From: Streptomyces tubercidicus
GTDB lineage: Bacteria > Actinomycetota > Actinomycetes > Streptomycetales > Streptomycetaceae
Assembly (NCBI RefSeq): GCF_027497495.1
Contig: NZ_CP114205.1
Location: 744,001 to 808,000, forward strand
Reading direction: 5' to 3'
Length of the DNA: 64,000 bases
In this document: piece after piece, positions 1 to 8,934 of the stretch
Layout of the letters: each line of letters begins with the position of its first letter
Position numbering within the stretch: the stretch's first letter is position 1
Position numbers and translations under genes: made by a program
Notes under the pieces: model-generated
Seen by the model: only the letters and a program-made list of their open reading frames with translations
What the model was told of the DNA's origin: nothing
Database searches by the model: none

Positions 1-16
1 TCGCTGGATGCCGCAG

Positions 17-48
17 CGGCCCGGCAGCCTCATGAGGCTGCCGGGCCG
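17..48. terminator. Perfect hairpin after pyc
   Basis: A 14-bp perfect stem (17-30 pairing with 35-48) closes a CATG loop. It lies 42 nt beyond the stop codon of the minus-strand pyruvate carboxylase gene, so it is most likely that gene's intrinsic terminator. It could also serve a plus-strand gene lying left of the window. Confidence 0.75.
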
Positions 49-89
49 TCGGAAGGGTTCAACTCAGCGCGGCCGCACCGAGAACCGAA

Positions 90-3000
90 TCACCCAATAT
101 CGACGAGGAGATCCCCGCCCTCCACCTGCTGGATCTGGTTGATCGCCAGCCTGGCCACCCGCCCGGACTTCGTAGCGGTGATCGCGGCTTCCATCTTCAT
201 CGCCTCGATGGTGGCGACGGTGGTGCCTGCCTCCACCTCGTCGCCCTCGGCTACCGCGAGCGTGACCACTCCGGCGAACGGTGCGGCGACGTGGCCGGGG
301 TTGCCCCGGTCGGCCTTCTCCGTCACCGGTACGTCGGAGGCCACGGCGGTGTCACGTACCTGGATCGGCCGCAGCTGGCCGTTCAGGGTGGACACCACGG
401 TGCGCATTCCGCGTTCGTCGGCCTCTCCGACGGCCTCCAGCTCGATCAGGAGCCGTACGCCCGGTTCGAGGTCGACCGCGTACTCCGTTCCGGAACGCAG
501 CCCGTAGAAGAAGTCCTTGCTGGCCAGCACGCTGGTGTCACCGTAGGCCTGACGGTGGGTTTCGAACTCACGCGTCGGCCCGGGGAAGAGCAGCCGGTTG
601 AGCGTGGCGCGCCGGTCCTTCTCCAGTCCGGCACGGTCGTCCTCGGTCAGTTCCTGTACGGGCCTGGGTTCGGCGCGGCCCTCCAGCGCCTTGCCGCGGA
701 ACGGCTCCGGCCACCCGCCGGGCGGGTTGCCCAACTCACCGCGCAGGAAGCCGATGACGGAGTCGGGGATATCGAACTCGTTGGGTGTCGCCTCGAAGTC
801 CTCCGGCGCCACCCCGGCGCCCACCAGATGTAGGGCCAGGTCGCCGACCACCTTGGACGACGGGGTCACCTTCACCAGGCGGCCCAGCATCCGGTCGGCC
901 GCGGCGTACATCGCCTCGATGTCCTCGAAGCGGTCGCCGAGGCCGAGCGCGACGGCCTGTGCGCGCAGGTTGGAGAGCTGCCCGCCCGGGATCTCGTGGT
1001 GGTACACGCGGCCGGTCGGCGAGGCCAGGCCCGCCTCGAACGGCGCGTAGATCTTGCGGACGCTCTCCCAGTACGGCTCCAGATCCCCGACCGCCTTGAG
1101 ATCCAGCCCGGTGGGCCGTTCGGAGTGGTCGGTCGCGGCCACGATCGCCGACAGCGAGGGCTGCGAGGTGGTGCCGGCCATGGAAGCCACCGCACCGTCC
1201 ACCGCGTCCGCGCCGGCCCGGATCGCGGCGAGGTAGGTGGCCAGCTGGCCGCCCGCGGTGTCATGGGTGTGCAGGTGCACCGGCAGGTCGAACTCGCGGC
1301 GCAGGGCCGAGACGAGCGTCTCGGCGGCCGGCGCCCGGAGCAGCCCCGCCATGTCCTTGATGGCCAGGACCTGGGCTCCGGCGTCCACGATCTGCTCGGC
1401 CAGACGGAGGTAGTAGTCCAGGGTGTACAGCCGCTCGGACGGGTCGGACAGGTCCGAGGTGTAGCACAGGGCGACCTCGGCGACGGCCGTCCCGGTCTCC
1501 CGTACGGCGTCGATGGCGGGCCGCATCTGCCCGACATCGTTGAGCGCGTCGAAGATCCGGAAGATGTCGATGCCGGTGGCCGCGGCCTCCCGTACGAAGG
1601 CGTCGGTCATCTCGGTCGGGTACGGCGTGTAGCCGACGGTGTTGCGACCGCGGAGCAGCATCTGCAGGCAGATGTTCGGCACGGCTTCGCGGAGTGCGGC
1701 CAGGCGCTCCCAGGGGTCCTCGGCGAGGAAGCGGAGCGCGACGTCGTAGGTGGCGCCGCCCCAGCACTCCAGGGACAGCAGTTGCGGCATGGTCCGCGCC
1801 ACCACCGGGGCGACGGCGAGCATGTCCTTGGTGCGGACCCGGGTGGCGAGCAGTGACTGGTGGGCGTCGCGGAAGGTGGTGTCGGTGACGCCGATGACCG
1901 GTGACTCGCGCAGCCACCGGGCGAACCCGTCCGGGCCGAGTTCGGCGAGCCGCTGCCGGGAGCCGGCGGGCGGTTCGGTGTCGGGCAGGAGCGGCAGCTT
2001 GCTGGTCGGATCGATCAGCTCGGGCCGTGGGCCGTGCGGCTTGTTGACCGTCACGTCCGCGAGGTAGGTGAGCAGCTTCGTGCCGCGGTCGGCGGAGTGC
2101 CGCGCGGTGAGCAGATGCGGGCGCTCCTCGATGAACGAGGTGGTGACCCGCCCGGCCCGGAAATCCGGGTCGTCGAGCACGGCCTGCAGGAACGGGATGT
2201 TCGTGGCCACGCCGCGGATCCGGAACTCGGCCACGGCGCGCCGGGCCCGGCCGACGGCGGTGTTGAAGTCCCGGCCCCGGCAGCTGAGCTTGACCAGCAT
2301 CGAATCGAAGTGCGCGCTGATCTCCGTACCGGCGTGTGTGGTGCCACCGTCCAGACGGATCCCCGAGCCGCCCGGCGACCGGTAGGCGCTGATCCTGCCG
2401 GTGTCCGGGCGGAAGCCGTTGGCGGGGTCCTCGGTGGTGATACGGCATTGCAGCGCGGCGCCGTGCAGGGTGACCGTGTCCTGTGTGAGACCGAGGTCGG
2501 CCAGCTTCTCACCTGCGGCGATACGCAGCTGTGACTGCACGAGGTCGACGTCGGTGACCTCCTCGGTCACCGTGTGCTCGACCTGGATGCGCGGGTTCAT
2601 CTCGATGAAGACGTGGTTGCCATCGCGGTCGAGCAGGAATTCCACGGTGCCCGCGTTGCGGTAGCCGATCTGCTGGGCGAACCGCACGGCGTCGGCGCAG
2701 ATCCGCTCGCGCAGATCCGGGTCGAGGTTCGGCGCCGGGGCGAGTTCGATCACCTTCTGGTGCCGGCGTTGCACCGAGCAGTCGCGCTCGAAGAGGTGGA
2801 TGACATTGCCGTCCCCGTCGGCGAGGATCTGCACCTCGATGTGACGGGGGTCGACGACGGCCTTCTCCAGGAAGACCGTGGGGTCACCGAACGCGGAAGC
2901 GGCCTCGCGGGCCGCCGCCTCGATGGAGTCACGCAGCGTCTCGGGGTCCTCGACGCGGCGCATACCGCGTCCTCCGCCGCCGGCGACCGCCTTGACGAAC

Positions 3001-3464
3001 ACGGGAAAGCCGATGTCCTCGGCGGCACGAACCAGCTCGTCCACGTCGGTGGAGGGCTCCGAGGAACCCAGCACCGGTACGCCCGCCGCACGCGCCGCAG
3101 CCACCGCGCGGGCCTTGTTCCCGGTCAGCTCCAGGATGTCGGTGCTCGGCCCGACGAACGTGATGCCCGCCTCCTCGCACGCACGCGCGAGCTCGGGGTT
3201 CTCGGACAGGAACCCATAGCCCGGGTACACCGCGTCCGCCCCCGCCCTGCGCGCGGCACGGATGATCTCCTCCACCGAGAGATAGGCCCGCACGGGGTGC
3301 CCCGGCTCACCGATCTCATGTGCCTCGTCGGCCTTCAACCGGTGCAGCGAATTGCGGTCCTCGTGCGGGAAGACGGCAACGGTCTTCGCACCCAGCTCAT
3401 AGCTGGCGCGGAAAGCGCGAATCGCGATCTCACCACGATTGGCGACCAGTACCTTGCGGAACAT
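90..3464 (-). CDS. pyc: Pyruvate carboxylase
   Basis: Single-chain, biotin-dependent pyruvate carboxylase (1124 aa, usual family length). It makes oxaloacetate from pyruvate, bicarbonate and ATP to refill the TCA cycle in the cytoplasm. The N-terminal biotin carboxylase (about 1-450) starts MFRKVLVANRGEIAIRAF and has the ATP-grasp glycine loop GGGGRGMR. The carboxyltransferase barrel (about 525-800) opens with DTTFRDAHQSLLATRVR. A PYC/OADA conserved domain follows (about 820-1020), then a biotinyl domain with EAMKMEA, Lys1090 being the biotinylation site. The ATG is preceded by GAAAGG. The gene is complete and stands alone. The architecture distinguishes it from two-subunit acyl-CoA carboxylases. 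Confidence 0.97.
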   Translation of the reverse strand: MFRKVLVANRGEIAIRAFRASYELGAKTVAVFPHEDRNSLHRLKADEAHEIGEPGHPVRAYLSVEEIIRAARRAGADAVYPGYGFLSENPELARACEEAGITFVGPSTDILELTGNKARAVAAARAAGVPVLGSSEPSTDVDELVRAAEDIGFPVFVKAVAGGGGRGMRRVEDPETLRDSIEAAAREAASAFGDPTVFLEKAVVDPRHIEVQILADGDGNVIHLFERDCSVQRRHQKVIELAPAPNLDPDLRERICADAVRFAQQIGYRNAGTVEFLLDRDGNHVFIEMNPRIQVEHTVTEEVTDVDLVQSQLRIAAGEKLADLGLTQDTVTLHGAALQCRITTEDPANGFRPDTGRISAYRSPGGSGIRLDGGTTHAGTEISAHFDSMLVKLSCRGRDFNTAVGRARRAVAEFRIRGVATNIPFLQAVLDDPDFRAGRVTTSFIEERPHLLTARHSADRGTKLLTYLADVTVNKPHGPRPELIDPTSKLPLLPDTEPPAGSRQRLAELGPDGFARWLRESPVIGVTDTTFRDAHQSLLATRVRTKDMLAVAPVVARTMPQLLSLECWGGATYDVALRFLAEDPWERLAALREAVPNICLQMLLRGRNTVGYTPYPTEMTDAFVREAAATGIDIFRIFDALNDVGQMRPAIDAVRETGTAVAEVALCYTSDLSDPSERLYTLDYYLRLAEQIVDAGAQVLAIKDMAGLLRAPAAETLVSALRREFDLPVHLHTHDTAGGQLATYLAAIRAGADAVDGAVASMAGTTSQPSLSAIVAATDHSERPTGLDLKAVGDLEPYWESVRKIYAPFEAGLASPTGRVYHHEIPGGQLSNLRAQAVALGLGDRFEDIEAMYAAADRMLGRLVKVTPSSKVVGDLALHLVGAGVAPEDFEATPNEFDIPDSVIGFLRGELGNPPGGWPEPFRGKALEGRAEPRPVQELTEDDRAGLEKDRRATLNRLLFPGPTREFETHRQAYGDTSVLASKDFFYGLRSGTEYAVDLEPGVRLLIELEAVGEADERGMRTVVSTLNGQLRPIQVRDTAVASDVPVTEKADRGNPGHVAAPFAGVVTLAVAEGDEVEAGTTVATIEAMKMEAAITATKSGRVARLAINQIQQVEGGDLLVDIG

Positions 3465-3928
3465 TCTCGATACCTTTCAGCCTGCCGTTGCCGGACACCA
3501 TGCTGTCCGCCACGGGCAGATCGCACGCCGGACCCGAGTGACTTATTACCGAACCTGGCCTCATCATTCAGCTCACTGACGCCAAGATCACGATTGCTCC
3601 CGGACCGGCGCTTGACCGACGGCCCTCGTAGGAAGCATTTCAGCAGGTCGGCGGCAGTTTGGGCTAGAGCAGCAGCGGCCGGAGGGGCTGGTGTGGTCCT
3701 TCGCACAGCATGGGCATCATCGAGGCTGGGAAAGAGGCCCTGACCAGCACATTTGCACCTTTCAGCGCAGTCGGACTCCATGCGCATCTGAACCCCCTGG
3801 TCACCGTCTGTGGTCCCCGTGCCCACGGGATGGTCCGCTGTGGAGGACGCTCGCGCGATTCCCCTGGGAAAGTTCAGGTACTTCCCCAGATGCTGCGGTG
3901 CACCGTCGCTGGGAGCGGCTTGCTTCAG

Positions 3929-4116
3929 TCCCACCAGAGCACAAGAAGTAGGTGCCGTTGGGATGCATCACGGTAGAACTCGCGGAGGGCGTCGAAGTGC
4001 TCCAGGAGATACTTCCTCGGGCCTCCGGCGATCCCCTCCGCCCCGTCGCCGATCAGGGAAACGGCCGCTGTTTCGTCGGTCGGCAGAGTGGCCAGGATGG
4101 CTCGCAAGGTCGGCGA
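3929..4116 (-). pseudogene. Unidentified gene fragment
   Basis: A short minus-strand reading frame with normal Streptomyces composition reads ...LRAILATLPTDETAAV... to a TGA at its 3' end. It has no ATG/GTG start with a ribosome binding site, only an internal TTG. I do not recognise the family. It sits in a 760-nt stretch (3465-4223) between pyc and the next hydrolase that otherwise holds nothing I can support as a gene. The best reading is the C-terminal remnant of a lost gene; it could equally be chance coding-like sequence. Confidence 0.3.
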
Positions 4117-4223
4117 TCTTCACTACGGCCATGCGCCTGTGCTGCCACCCGCGCAGCTTGATGGCGATCGGGCGTCCGGCACAGCGCACACCTCACATCT
4201 CGGCGCTGCCATGAGCCGGTCGC

Positions 4224-5099
4224 CTACCGGTCGGTCGTGGCCTTCGCAAGAAGCGAAGTGAGGATCAACTCGGAATGTGTCCACAGCAGCGCGCCGCCGG
4301 TCCCCGGTACGACACGGTGATGAGCACCGGGCATACGGGTAGCGAGCAGTGCTCCGTTATCGGGCGAGTGGCTGGTGTCCTGTTCGCCGTACCAGATCTC
4401 GACCGGGACAGTGATCTTGTCGAGGGCGAACGGCCACCGCCCCATGGACAGGACCGTGTCGCGGGCGTAACCAGCAGCACCTTGAACAAAACCCTCGTCC
4501 AAGGCCCTGCGGTAAACAGCCGCGAAATCAGGATCCTGATACACGGCGAGGTCGCACCCTGGGCTCCCGTCCATGACCATGCCCCACATCGCATCCGCAG
4601 TGAAGCCCGCGAAAAACTCCTCGGCGCCGACCGGGTCGCACGCGGTCCGCTCAACCAGGCCACGCAGGTCCGCCGCCAGAGCGGAAGCGAACTCCGGCGC
4701 GGCGACCTCATCCGCGCCGGAGACGACAGCCAGTACCGAGGCCACACCCTCCTCAGCGCAGGCGAGAGCGAACGGCGCGCCTTGTGAGTTCCCGACCACG
4801 GCCGGATGCCCCAGCCCTCGCAGCGCGCAGAGTTGCCGAATATCGCCAGCGAAGTCGGAGAAGGTCCGGCCGGGCGCAGGTGTTGAGGCACCGAGTCCTG
4901 GCCGGTCCACAGAGACAAGACGCACTCCAAGCGCCTCAACGACCCCCGCGCCAAAGCCCAGCCACCGGCTCGTAGCCGCACCCGGACACAACAGAACGGG
5001 CACCCCGTCCAACGGCCCCCACTCGGCCCAACCAAGCAACCGTCCATCAGACAGACGACTCTCACCGAGCCGAGCAGGATTGTCGACGTACACAGTCAT
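4224..5099 (-). CDS. Alpha/beta hydrolase
   Basis: A 291-residue alpha/beta-hydrolase-fold protein, probably a cytoplasmic esterase/lipase-like enzyme of unknown substrate. The N-terminal strands carry LLCPGAATS (oxyanion region) and VDRPGLGAS. The nucleophile elbow is GNSQG, so Ser is the predicted nucleophile. The C-terminal part has WYGEQDTSH (acid region) and a basic-His region before the end (GAHHRVVPGTGG). I chose the ATG at 5099 (MTVYVDNPARLGESRL) because alpha/beta hydrolases of this type begin a few residues before the first strand. The frame stays open 29 codons further upstream with unconvincing sequence. No neighbour suggests a pathway. Confidence 0.8.
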   Translation of the reverse strand: MTVYVDNPARLGESRLSDGRLLGWAEWGPLDGVPVLLCPGAATSRWLGFGAGVVEALGVRLVSVDRPGLGASTPAPGRTFSDFAGDIRQLCALRGLGHPAVVGNSQGAPFALACAEEGVASVLAVVSGADEVAAPEFASALAADLRGLVERTACDPVGAEEFFAGFTADAMWGMVMDGSPGCDLAVYQDPDFAAVYRRALDEGFVQGAAGYARDTVLSMGRWPFALDKITVPVEIWYGEQDTSHSPDNGALLATRMPGAHHRVVPGTGGALLWTHSELILTSLLAKATTDR

Positions 5100-5367
5100 G
5101 ATCCACATCATGGCCAAGGAGCGGGACGTCTCGCACTCGACTTTCACCGGAGGCCCGTGCAGGGCGAACGTTGCCTGATGCGGCACTAGCTAGTGGACCA
5201 GGTCGCCGCGGCGTGAGCGCCGTCAGGAACACCCATGACGATAGGGCCAGTTCAGCGCTGCACCCCGGCCCGCAAGGCGCCGGGGCGCTCTCCCCAGAAG
5301 CGATTCGGTGCGCTGCCGTGGGCAGCAGTGGTCGTACCGGCTGTCCACGGCCGCGCTGCCGGCCGGC

Positions 5368-5790
5368 TCAGCGGACGTGCACCGTCACCACGTCAGAGGC
5401 GTGCAGACGCACGGGATTCTGGTCGTGCGGGCTGGTCAGGCCGTACAGCACCGCGCGGAACTGCAGGTCGCCGCGGCGTGCGGACGTGCCGTGTGCGGTG
5501 ACCTGCGCATCGCCCTTGACCGCGGCGCTGCAGTTCTCCTGGTGCCACCCTTGGCCGAAGCCCTTCTCCTCCAGGCACAGTTGGTGCAGGAAGCCGGCGC
5601 TGTCATCGCCGCCGTGCGCCTTGATCGTGATGGTCTTGCCGACCTGTGCCGTGTGCGGCGCCGTAATGTCCACGCTCCCCTTGGCGAACGCAGGCCCGGC
5701 CGCCAGAGCCACTGAGGCCAGACCCAGCGCACCGATCACGGCCACACGACCGCCCCGCGCCATTACCCCGGTCTTCTTCGTCCTGGTCAT
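5368..5790 (-). CDS. Small secreted protein, unknown function
   Basis: A 140-aa protein with an N-terminal basic stretch (MTRTKKTGVMARGGR), a hydrophobic core and an AFAKG-type signal peptidase I site near residue 35, so it is predicted to be secreted. The mature part contains a TAQVGKTITIKAHGGDD segment resembling the start of immunoglobulin-like/calcium-binding secreted folds. It has two cysteines (LCLEEKG and ENCSAA) that could form a disulfide. The start is the ATG at 5790, preceded by GGGAGG; a longer in-frame extension lacks signal-peptide logic. I do not recognise a named family. Confidence 0.75.
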   Translation of the reverse strand: MTRTKKTGVMARGGRVAVIGALGLASVALAAGPAFAKGSVDITAPHTAQVGKTITIKAHGGDDSAGFLHQLCLEEKGFGQGWHQENCSAAVKGDAQVTAHGTSARRGDLQFRAVLYGLTSPHDQNPVRLHASDVVTVHVR

Positions 5791-6022
5791 GGACTTCCCT
5801 CCCGCGGATCCCCCATATGGTGAGACCCGCCCCCTCGCGAAGGCGCCCGGTGCGCCTCGCCGACTATCCAGATGAGCCGGCCGCCCCACACGTTGCCCCA
5901 CGCCCGACGCCTTTGCGAATTCATGACATAGCCCGCTAACCAGGGCTTGATCTCACTAACAGCCGCCAAGTCGCCCTTTGGGGACGGTAATCCGTCAGCC
6001 TGAGCGCTCCGATATCGCAGAC

Positions 6023-6043
6023 AGCAAGTAGCAAGTAGCAAGT
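6023..6043. repeat. Three tandem copies of a 7-bp unit
   Basis: AGCAAGT is repeated exactly three times in the 504-nt gap between the secreted protein (5790) and the lipoprotein (6295). A 7-bp unit outside a gene can expand or contract freely. I see no gene in this gap; the minus-strand frame through it starts without a convincing ribosome binding site. Confidence 0.7.
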
Positions 6044-6294
6044 AGGGGGCGTCGTCCAGCGGTGGGACCGACGGGACCATCACACCCTTCGCGCCGACCC
6101 CGACCTGCGGCTGCTCCTTTTCCAACTGGGCGTCCACGTGCTGCTCTTCGGGGCCTCCTTGGCGTCCTTCCGCTTCTCATAGGCGTGTTAGCCGGGTGTT
6201 AGCGGAGCGGCAGCCGTGCGCTAGCGGCCCCGATCAGAGTGGGTGACGTACCGGGGGAACAACGACACTGACCAACTGTCCTGGGGGACCCGAA

Positions 6295-6984
6295 ATGAGC
6301 TCCAGCACCACCGTCCGCACCGCTCGTCGCCGCACTCTGCGCATTGCCGCCGCGGCCCTGACCGCGGCCGCCGGCCTTACCCTGACCGCCTGCGCCGGCT
6401 CGGACGCCGCCGACGCGAAGTCCGCGAGCCACGCGAGCTCGGCCGCCGGCGAGGCCACCGCCTCGGGCTGGTCCGGACTGCAGAGCACCGACGCCAAGGC
6501 GGTCGTCGCGAACAAGCAGTCGGGCCAGCAGGCGGGCAGCGCGCGCACCGCCAACGGCGGCAAGGCGGCATCCCCGGTCCGCACCCAGCGCCTGGCGGAC
6601 GGCATCAGCAAGGCCGAGATCTACAAGCTCGGCGACCAGCACTACCGCGCCAAGATCGTCGCCCGTGGTTCGGTTTTGGCGACGCTGGAGACGAAGGGGC
6701 ACGACGACGGTCTCGACGCCAACGACATGTTCGTCACGCTCACCCTGGACGGCCAGGTCCATTCCTGGATGGGCGGCGGACACCAGGGACCGGGCACCTT
6801 CAAACTCGCGGGCGGCTGGACGGCCAAGGTCACAAAGATCGGCGAACTCCGGTACCGCGCACAGATCATCGGCCACGACGGCGTAGCCGCCACGCTGGAG
6901 ACGAACCAGCACGACGTCGGCCTCAACGCCAACGGCATCTACATCGTGCTCAGCAACGGCGGCGTGATCAGCGCCCACGCGTAA
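6295..6984 (+). CDS. Lipoprotein with duplicated C-terminal domain
   Basis: A 229-aa exported lipoprotein. The N-terminus has an RRR-containing basic region, a hydrophobic stretch and the lipobox LTAC (Cys33), so the mature protein should be lipid-anchored on the outer face of the membrane. A low-complexity Ala/Ser linker (35-100) leads to two homologous segments of about 55 aa. The first runs from KAEIYKLGDQHYRAKIV to near residue 160 and the second from TAKVTKIGELRYRAQII to the end. Each contains ATLETxxHDxGLxANxxxxxL. The duplication is visible by eye and covers nearly all of the mature domain. The start ATG follows GGGGGACC. The function is unknown; a protein or polysaccharide binding role is only inference. 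Confidence 0.8.
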   Translation: MSSSTTVRTARRRTLRIAAAALTAAAGLTLTACAGSDAADAKSASHASSAAGEATASGWSGLQSTDAKAVVANKQSGQQAGSARTANGGKAASPVRTQRLADGISKAEIYKLGDQHYRAKIVARGSVLATLETKGHDDGLDANDMFVTLTLDGQVHSWMGGGHQGPGTFKLAGGWTAKVTKIGELRYRAQIIGHDGVAATLETNQHDVGLNANGIYIVLSNGGVISAHA

Positions 6985-7108
6985 GTGCCCGCCCGGCGGC
7001 GTTCGTCAGCCCCATCGGCTGACCACCTCGGTACAGCCCTGGGCATGAGACAAGACCCTCTCTGAGCGGGACCAGCTCGGAGACGCAATAACAAGCAAGG
7101 AGATCACC

Positions 7109-7357
7109 ATGAAGTCGTGGCGTACCCGTATCGGTGTCGGTCTCACTGTCAGTGCCGCAGCGGTCGCCATTCCCCTGACCGCCACCACCGCTTCCGCCGC
7201 CCCTCCGCCCGGCGACGGCTGGGTCCCCGTCGGCGCCCTGAAGTACCCGTCGAAGGCGGCGTGCGAAGCGGCGGAACTCCCGCAGGCCCAGGCGAACGGA
7301 TACCACGAGGTGTGGTGCGACGACAGCGAGACCATCATGCCCATCTACAGCCGCTGA
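7109..7357 (+). CDS. Small secreted two-cysteine protein
   Basis: An 82-aa exported peptide. It starts MKSWRTRIGVGLTVSAA with a typical Sec signal cleaved after ASA (about residue 30). The mature part of about 50 aa holds two cysteines (KAACEAAEL and EVWCDDS) likely to be disulfide bonded. The AAGG-type SD (AAGGAG) sits 7 nt before the ATG. It resembles the many small hypothetical secreted proteins of streptomycetes with a CEAAEL motif. It lies 124 nt after the lipoprotein gene, with its own leader, and is followed by a strong terminator. Confidence 0.75.
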   Translation: MKSWRTRIGVGLTVSAAAVAIPLTATTASAAPPPGDGWVPVGALKYPSKAACEAAELPQAQANGYHEVWCDDSETIMPIYSR

Positions 7358-7404
7358 CCACTCTCCACCCGGCGAGGAGTCATCCCGCCGACGCTGCGTC
7401 AAGA

Positions 7405-7443
7405 AGTCCGCTGCCCCGGTGTGTCACACCGGGGCAGCGGACT
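7405..7443 (+). terminator. Strong intrinsic terminator
   Basis: A perfect 17-bp stem (7405-7421 with 7427-7443) and 5-nt loop, followed by a short pyrimidine/T run. It lies 48 nt after the stop codon of the small secreted protein and ends that transcript. Confidence 0.85.
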
Positions 7444-7551
7444 GTCCGGCTTTTCCGCTTCACCGTTCGTCATGCCGATGTGAATCCGGCTTCGGATTCC
7501 CCGTCGTGATCGCTCGGTCGAACCGTTCAGGCGACTGCCCGTCCATTGGGT

Positions 7552-7966
7552 TCAGTCTGCAGGCGAGTGCGCGGTCAGCGCGTCCGTGAGGAGGGCGATG
7601 AGTCGACGGGCCTGCTCTCTGGTGCTGTGCTGCGCGGAATAGGCGACGCCGCCGGGGCGACGCCGGAGGCGATGACCGCGTTGAGTGCCGCGGACATACC
7701 GCTCTTGGTCGTGGCGTAGTCGAGGAAGTGTTCCATCCACACCTGGGTGGCCTCAGCGACCGGGATCCGGGTGAGGAGGCCGGATGCCTTCCCGCACACC
7801 AGGGTGAGCTGGTGCCGGTAGGCCGCGTCGATGAGGGCTTCTCGGGTCGGGAAGTGCCGGTAGAGCGTGCCGACACCGACACCCGCCTGCTTGGCGATAG
7901 CGGCCGGCGCGGTGTCCAGCCCCTGCTCGGCGAAGACTTGCGCGGCGACCGCGTCACAGCCGCGGT
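7552..7966 (-). pseudogene. Broken TetR-family regulator
   Basis: The DNA-binding half of a TetR regulator is clear: AAQVFAEQGLDTAPAAIAKQ, then AGVGVGTLYRHFPTREALI, then an acyl-pocket helix region up to TTKSGMSAALNAVIASG. The first 15-20 residues before the helix are missing and replaced by sequence that looks like a transposase end. Near 7650 the frame is lost. The natural C-terminus (STREQARRLIALLTDALTA, ending at 7552) lies in another frame, and about 50 residues of ligand domain between the two parts are absent. The gene is therefore disrupted at both ends and is unlikely to make a working repressor. Confidence 0.75.
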
Positions 7967-8047
7967 GCGCACCCGAGGGTGAGGAATGCCTTGGGGATGT
8001 CGTCGAGTATCTCCCAGCGGATCCGCAGGCGGCGAAGCGAAGTCCCG
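7967..8047 (-). mobile_element. IS5-type transposase remnant
   Basis: The minus strand reads TSLRRLRIRWEILDDIPKAF followed by LTLGCA. This matches, from memory, the conserved C-terminal segment of IS5-family transposases of streptomycetes (RWEIRDDIHEAFLxLGC). It abuts the truncated TetR reading frame directly, so the insertion sequence probably removed the regulator's N-terminus and then decayed. No inverted repeats or other transposase parts remain visible. Confidence 0.5.
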
Positions 8048-8212
8048 GAGCTAGCCATGCCGCAGCCTTCGCCGCACTGGAACAGGGCACTCCAGGCCGC
8101 ACGCGGCTCCCGGCAGTGAACGGCCGCAGCGGCCTGGCAGGACATATGTCATCCCCAGGACATGACTCAAGGACCTGCTGGGGCGGCTGCCGATCCTCGT
8201 AAGCTCCCAAGC

Positions 8213-8434
8213 ATGTACACATCTCGCAATATCGAACGAGACGACCACTGGGAAGGCATCGTCACCCATAAGTCCCGGGGCATGCTCGACGGTTCGAACA
8301 TGTACCACTTCGTCGAAGTCCGCCTTGCCGATGGCGAATCCGGGAAGGTCCGGATCAGCCGCCGGCTCTGGAAGTCGATCGAGGTCGGCGATCGGATCGT
8401 CAAGCGGCCGGGCGCCGACCCGGTCAGGGAGTAG
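8213..8434 (+). CDS. Small conserved protein, unknown
   Basis: A 73-aa cytoplasmic protein beginning MYTSRNIERDDHWEGIV, rich in charged residues and ending KRPGADPVRE. It looks like a small beta-barrel type protein (pattern WEGIVTHKSR, FVEVRLADGESGKVRISR), as found in small Streptomyces proteins of unassigned role. The frame is open 17 codons earlier, but the ATG at 8213 fits the compact fold better. It has no signal peptide or membrane segment, and no operon partner. Confidence 0.65.
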   Translation: MYTSRNIERDDHWEGIVTHKSRGMLDGSNMYHFVEVRLADGESGKVRISRRLWKSIEVGDRIVKRPGADPVRE

Positions 8435-8643
8435 CGCTGCGTCGTACGGCCCCCGCTCGTCACGAAGGCACGGGCCGAGCTTGGGGCGGGAGACCGGGAC
8501 CGTGGAGGCGGGTGGCGACCTCCGGCACGGCCCCGTCGCCTGCGGTGTGCGATGTGGGTAGGCCATTTCGCCGGGTTGAGCCCACGGTGCGCGTCGGCAG
8601 CCCCAGAGGCAGGGCCCCGGCCCCTGTCGTGCGAGCCGGCTGG

Positions 8644-8934
8644 TCAGCGACGCGAATCCGGAACCTCGCGCGGGGCGGACGGAGACTGGCCTCCGGGCCG
8701 AGAGACCCAGCCGGCGGTGGCGGCCAGAGTGCGCAGGACGGTAGCGCCGGCGAACACTACCGAGGAGACCGGCCATCCCATCCATCGCGTCAGATCACCT
8801 CGCAGGTCGGGATCGACCTCGACGGTCACCCGGAGGTATCTGCTCTGTAGCGTGGTGACTTTGGTGGGCCGGGGTGCGGCAACGTCCCGTCCGCGCTGCA
8901 ATGCCGCACGGTAACTTTCCTTGCGCTGGCTCAT
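8644..8934 (-). CDS. ParA partner, putative DNA-binding protein
   Basis: A 96-aa basic protein (MSQRKESYRAALQRGRDVAA...). Its ATG overlaps the stop of the upstream ParA gene by ATGA, implying translational coupling. The N-terminal half (KESYRAALQRGR, then PTKVTTLQSRYLRVTVEVD) matches the small partner that usually follows this class of orphan ParA in streptomycetes, with a ribbon-helix-helix-like strand RVTVEVD. The C-terminal third differs from the usual RHH continuation, so it may have been altered by a local frameshift. A role as the ParB/RHH centromere-binding partner is inference. Confidence 0.65.
   Translation of the reverse strand: MSQRKESYRAALQRGRDVAAPRPTKVTTLQSRYLRVTVEVDPDLRGDLTRWMGWPVSSVVFAGATVLRTLAATAGWVSRPGGQSPSAPREVPDSRR

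Noticed and set aside
6090..6180. Plus-strand peptide reading DPDLRLLLFQLGVHVLLFGA and a stop
   Set aside because: It looks like a possible gene-end relic, but it has no recognisable family and no start, so it is not listed as a feature.
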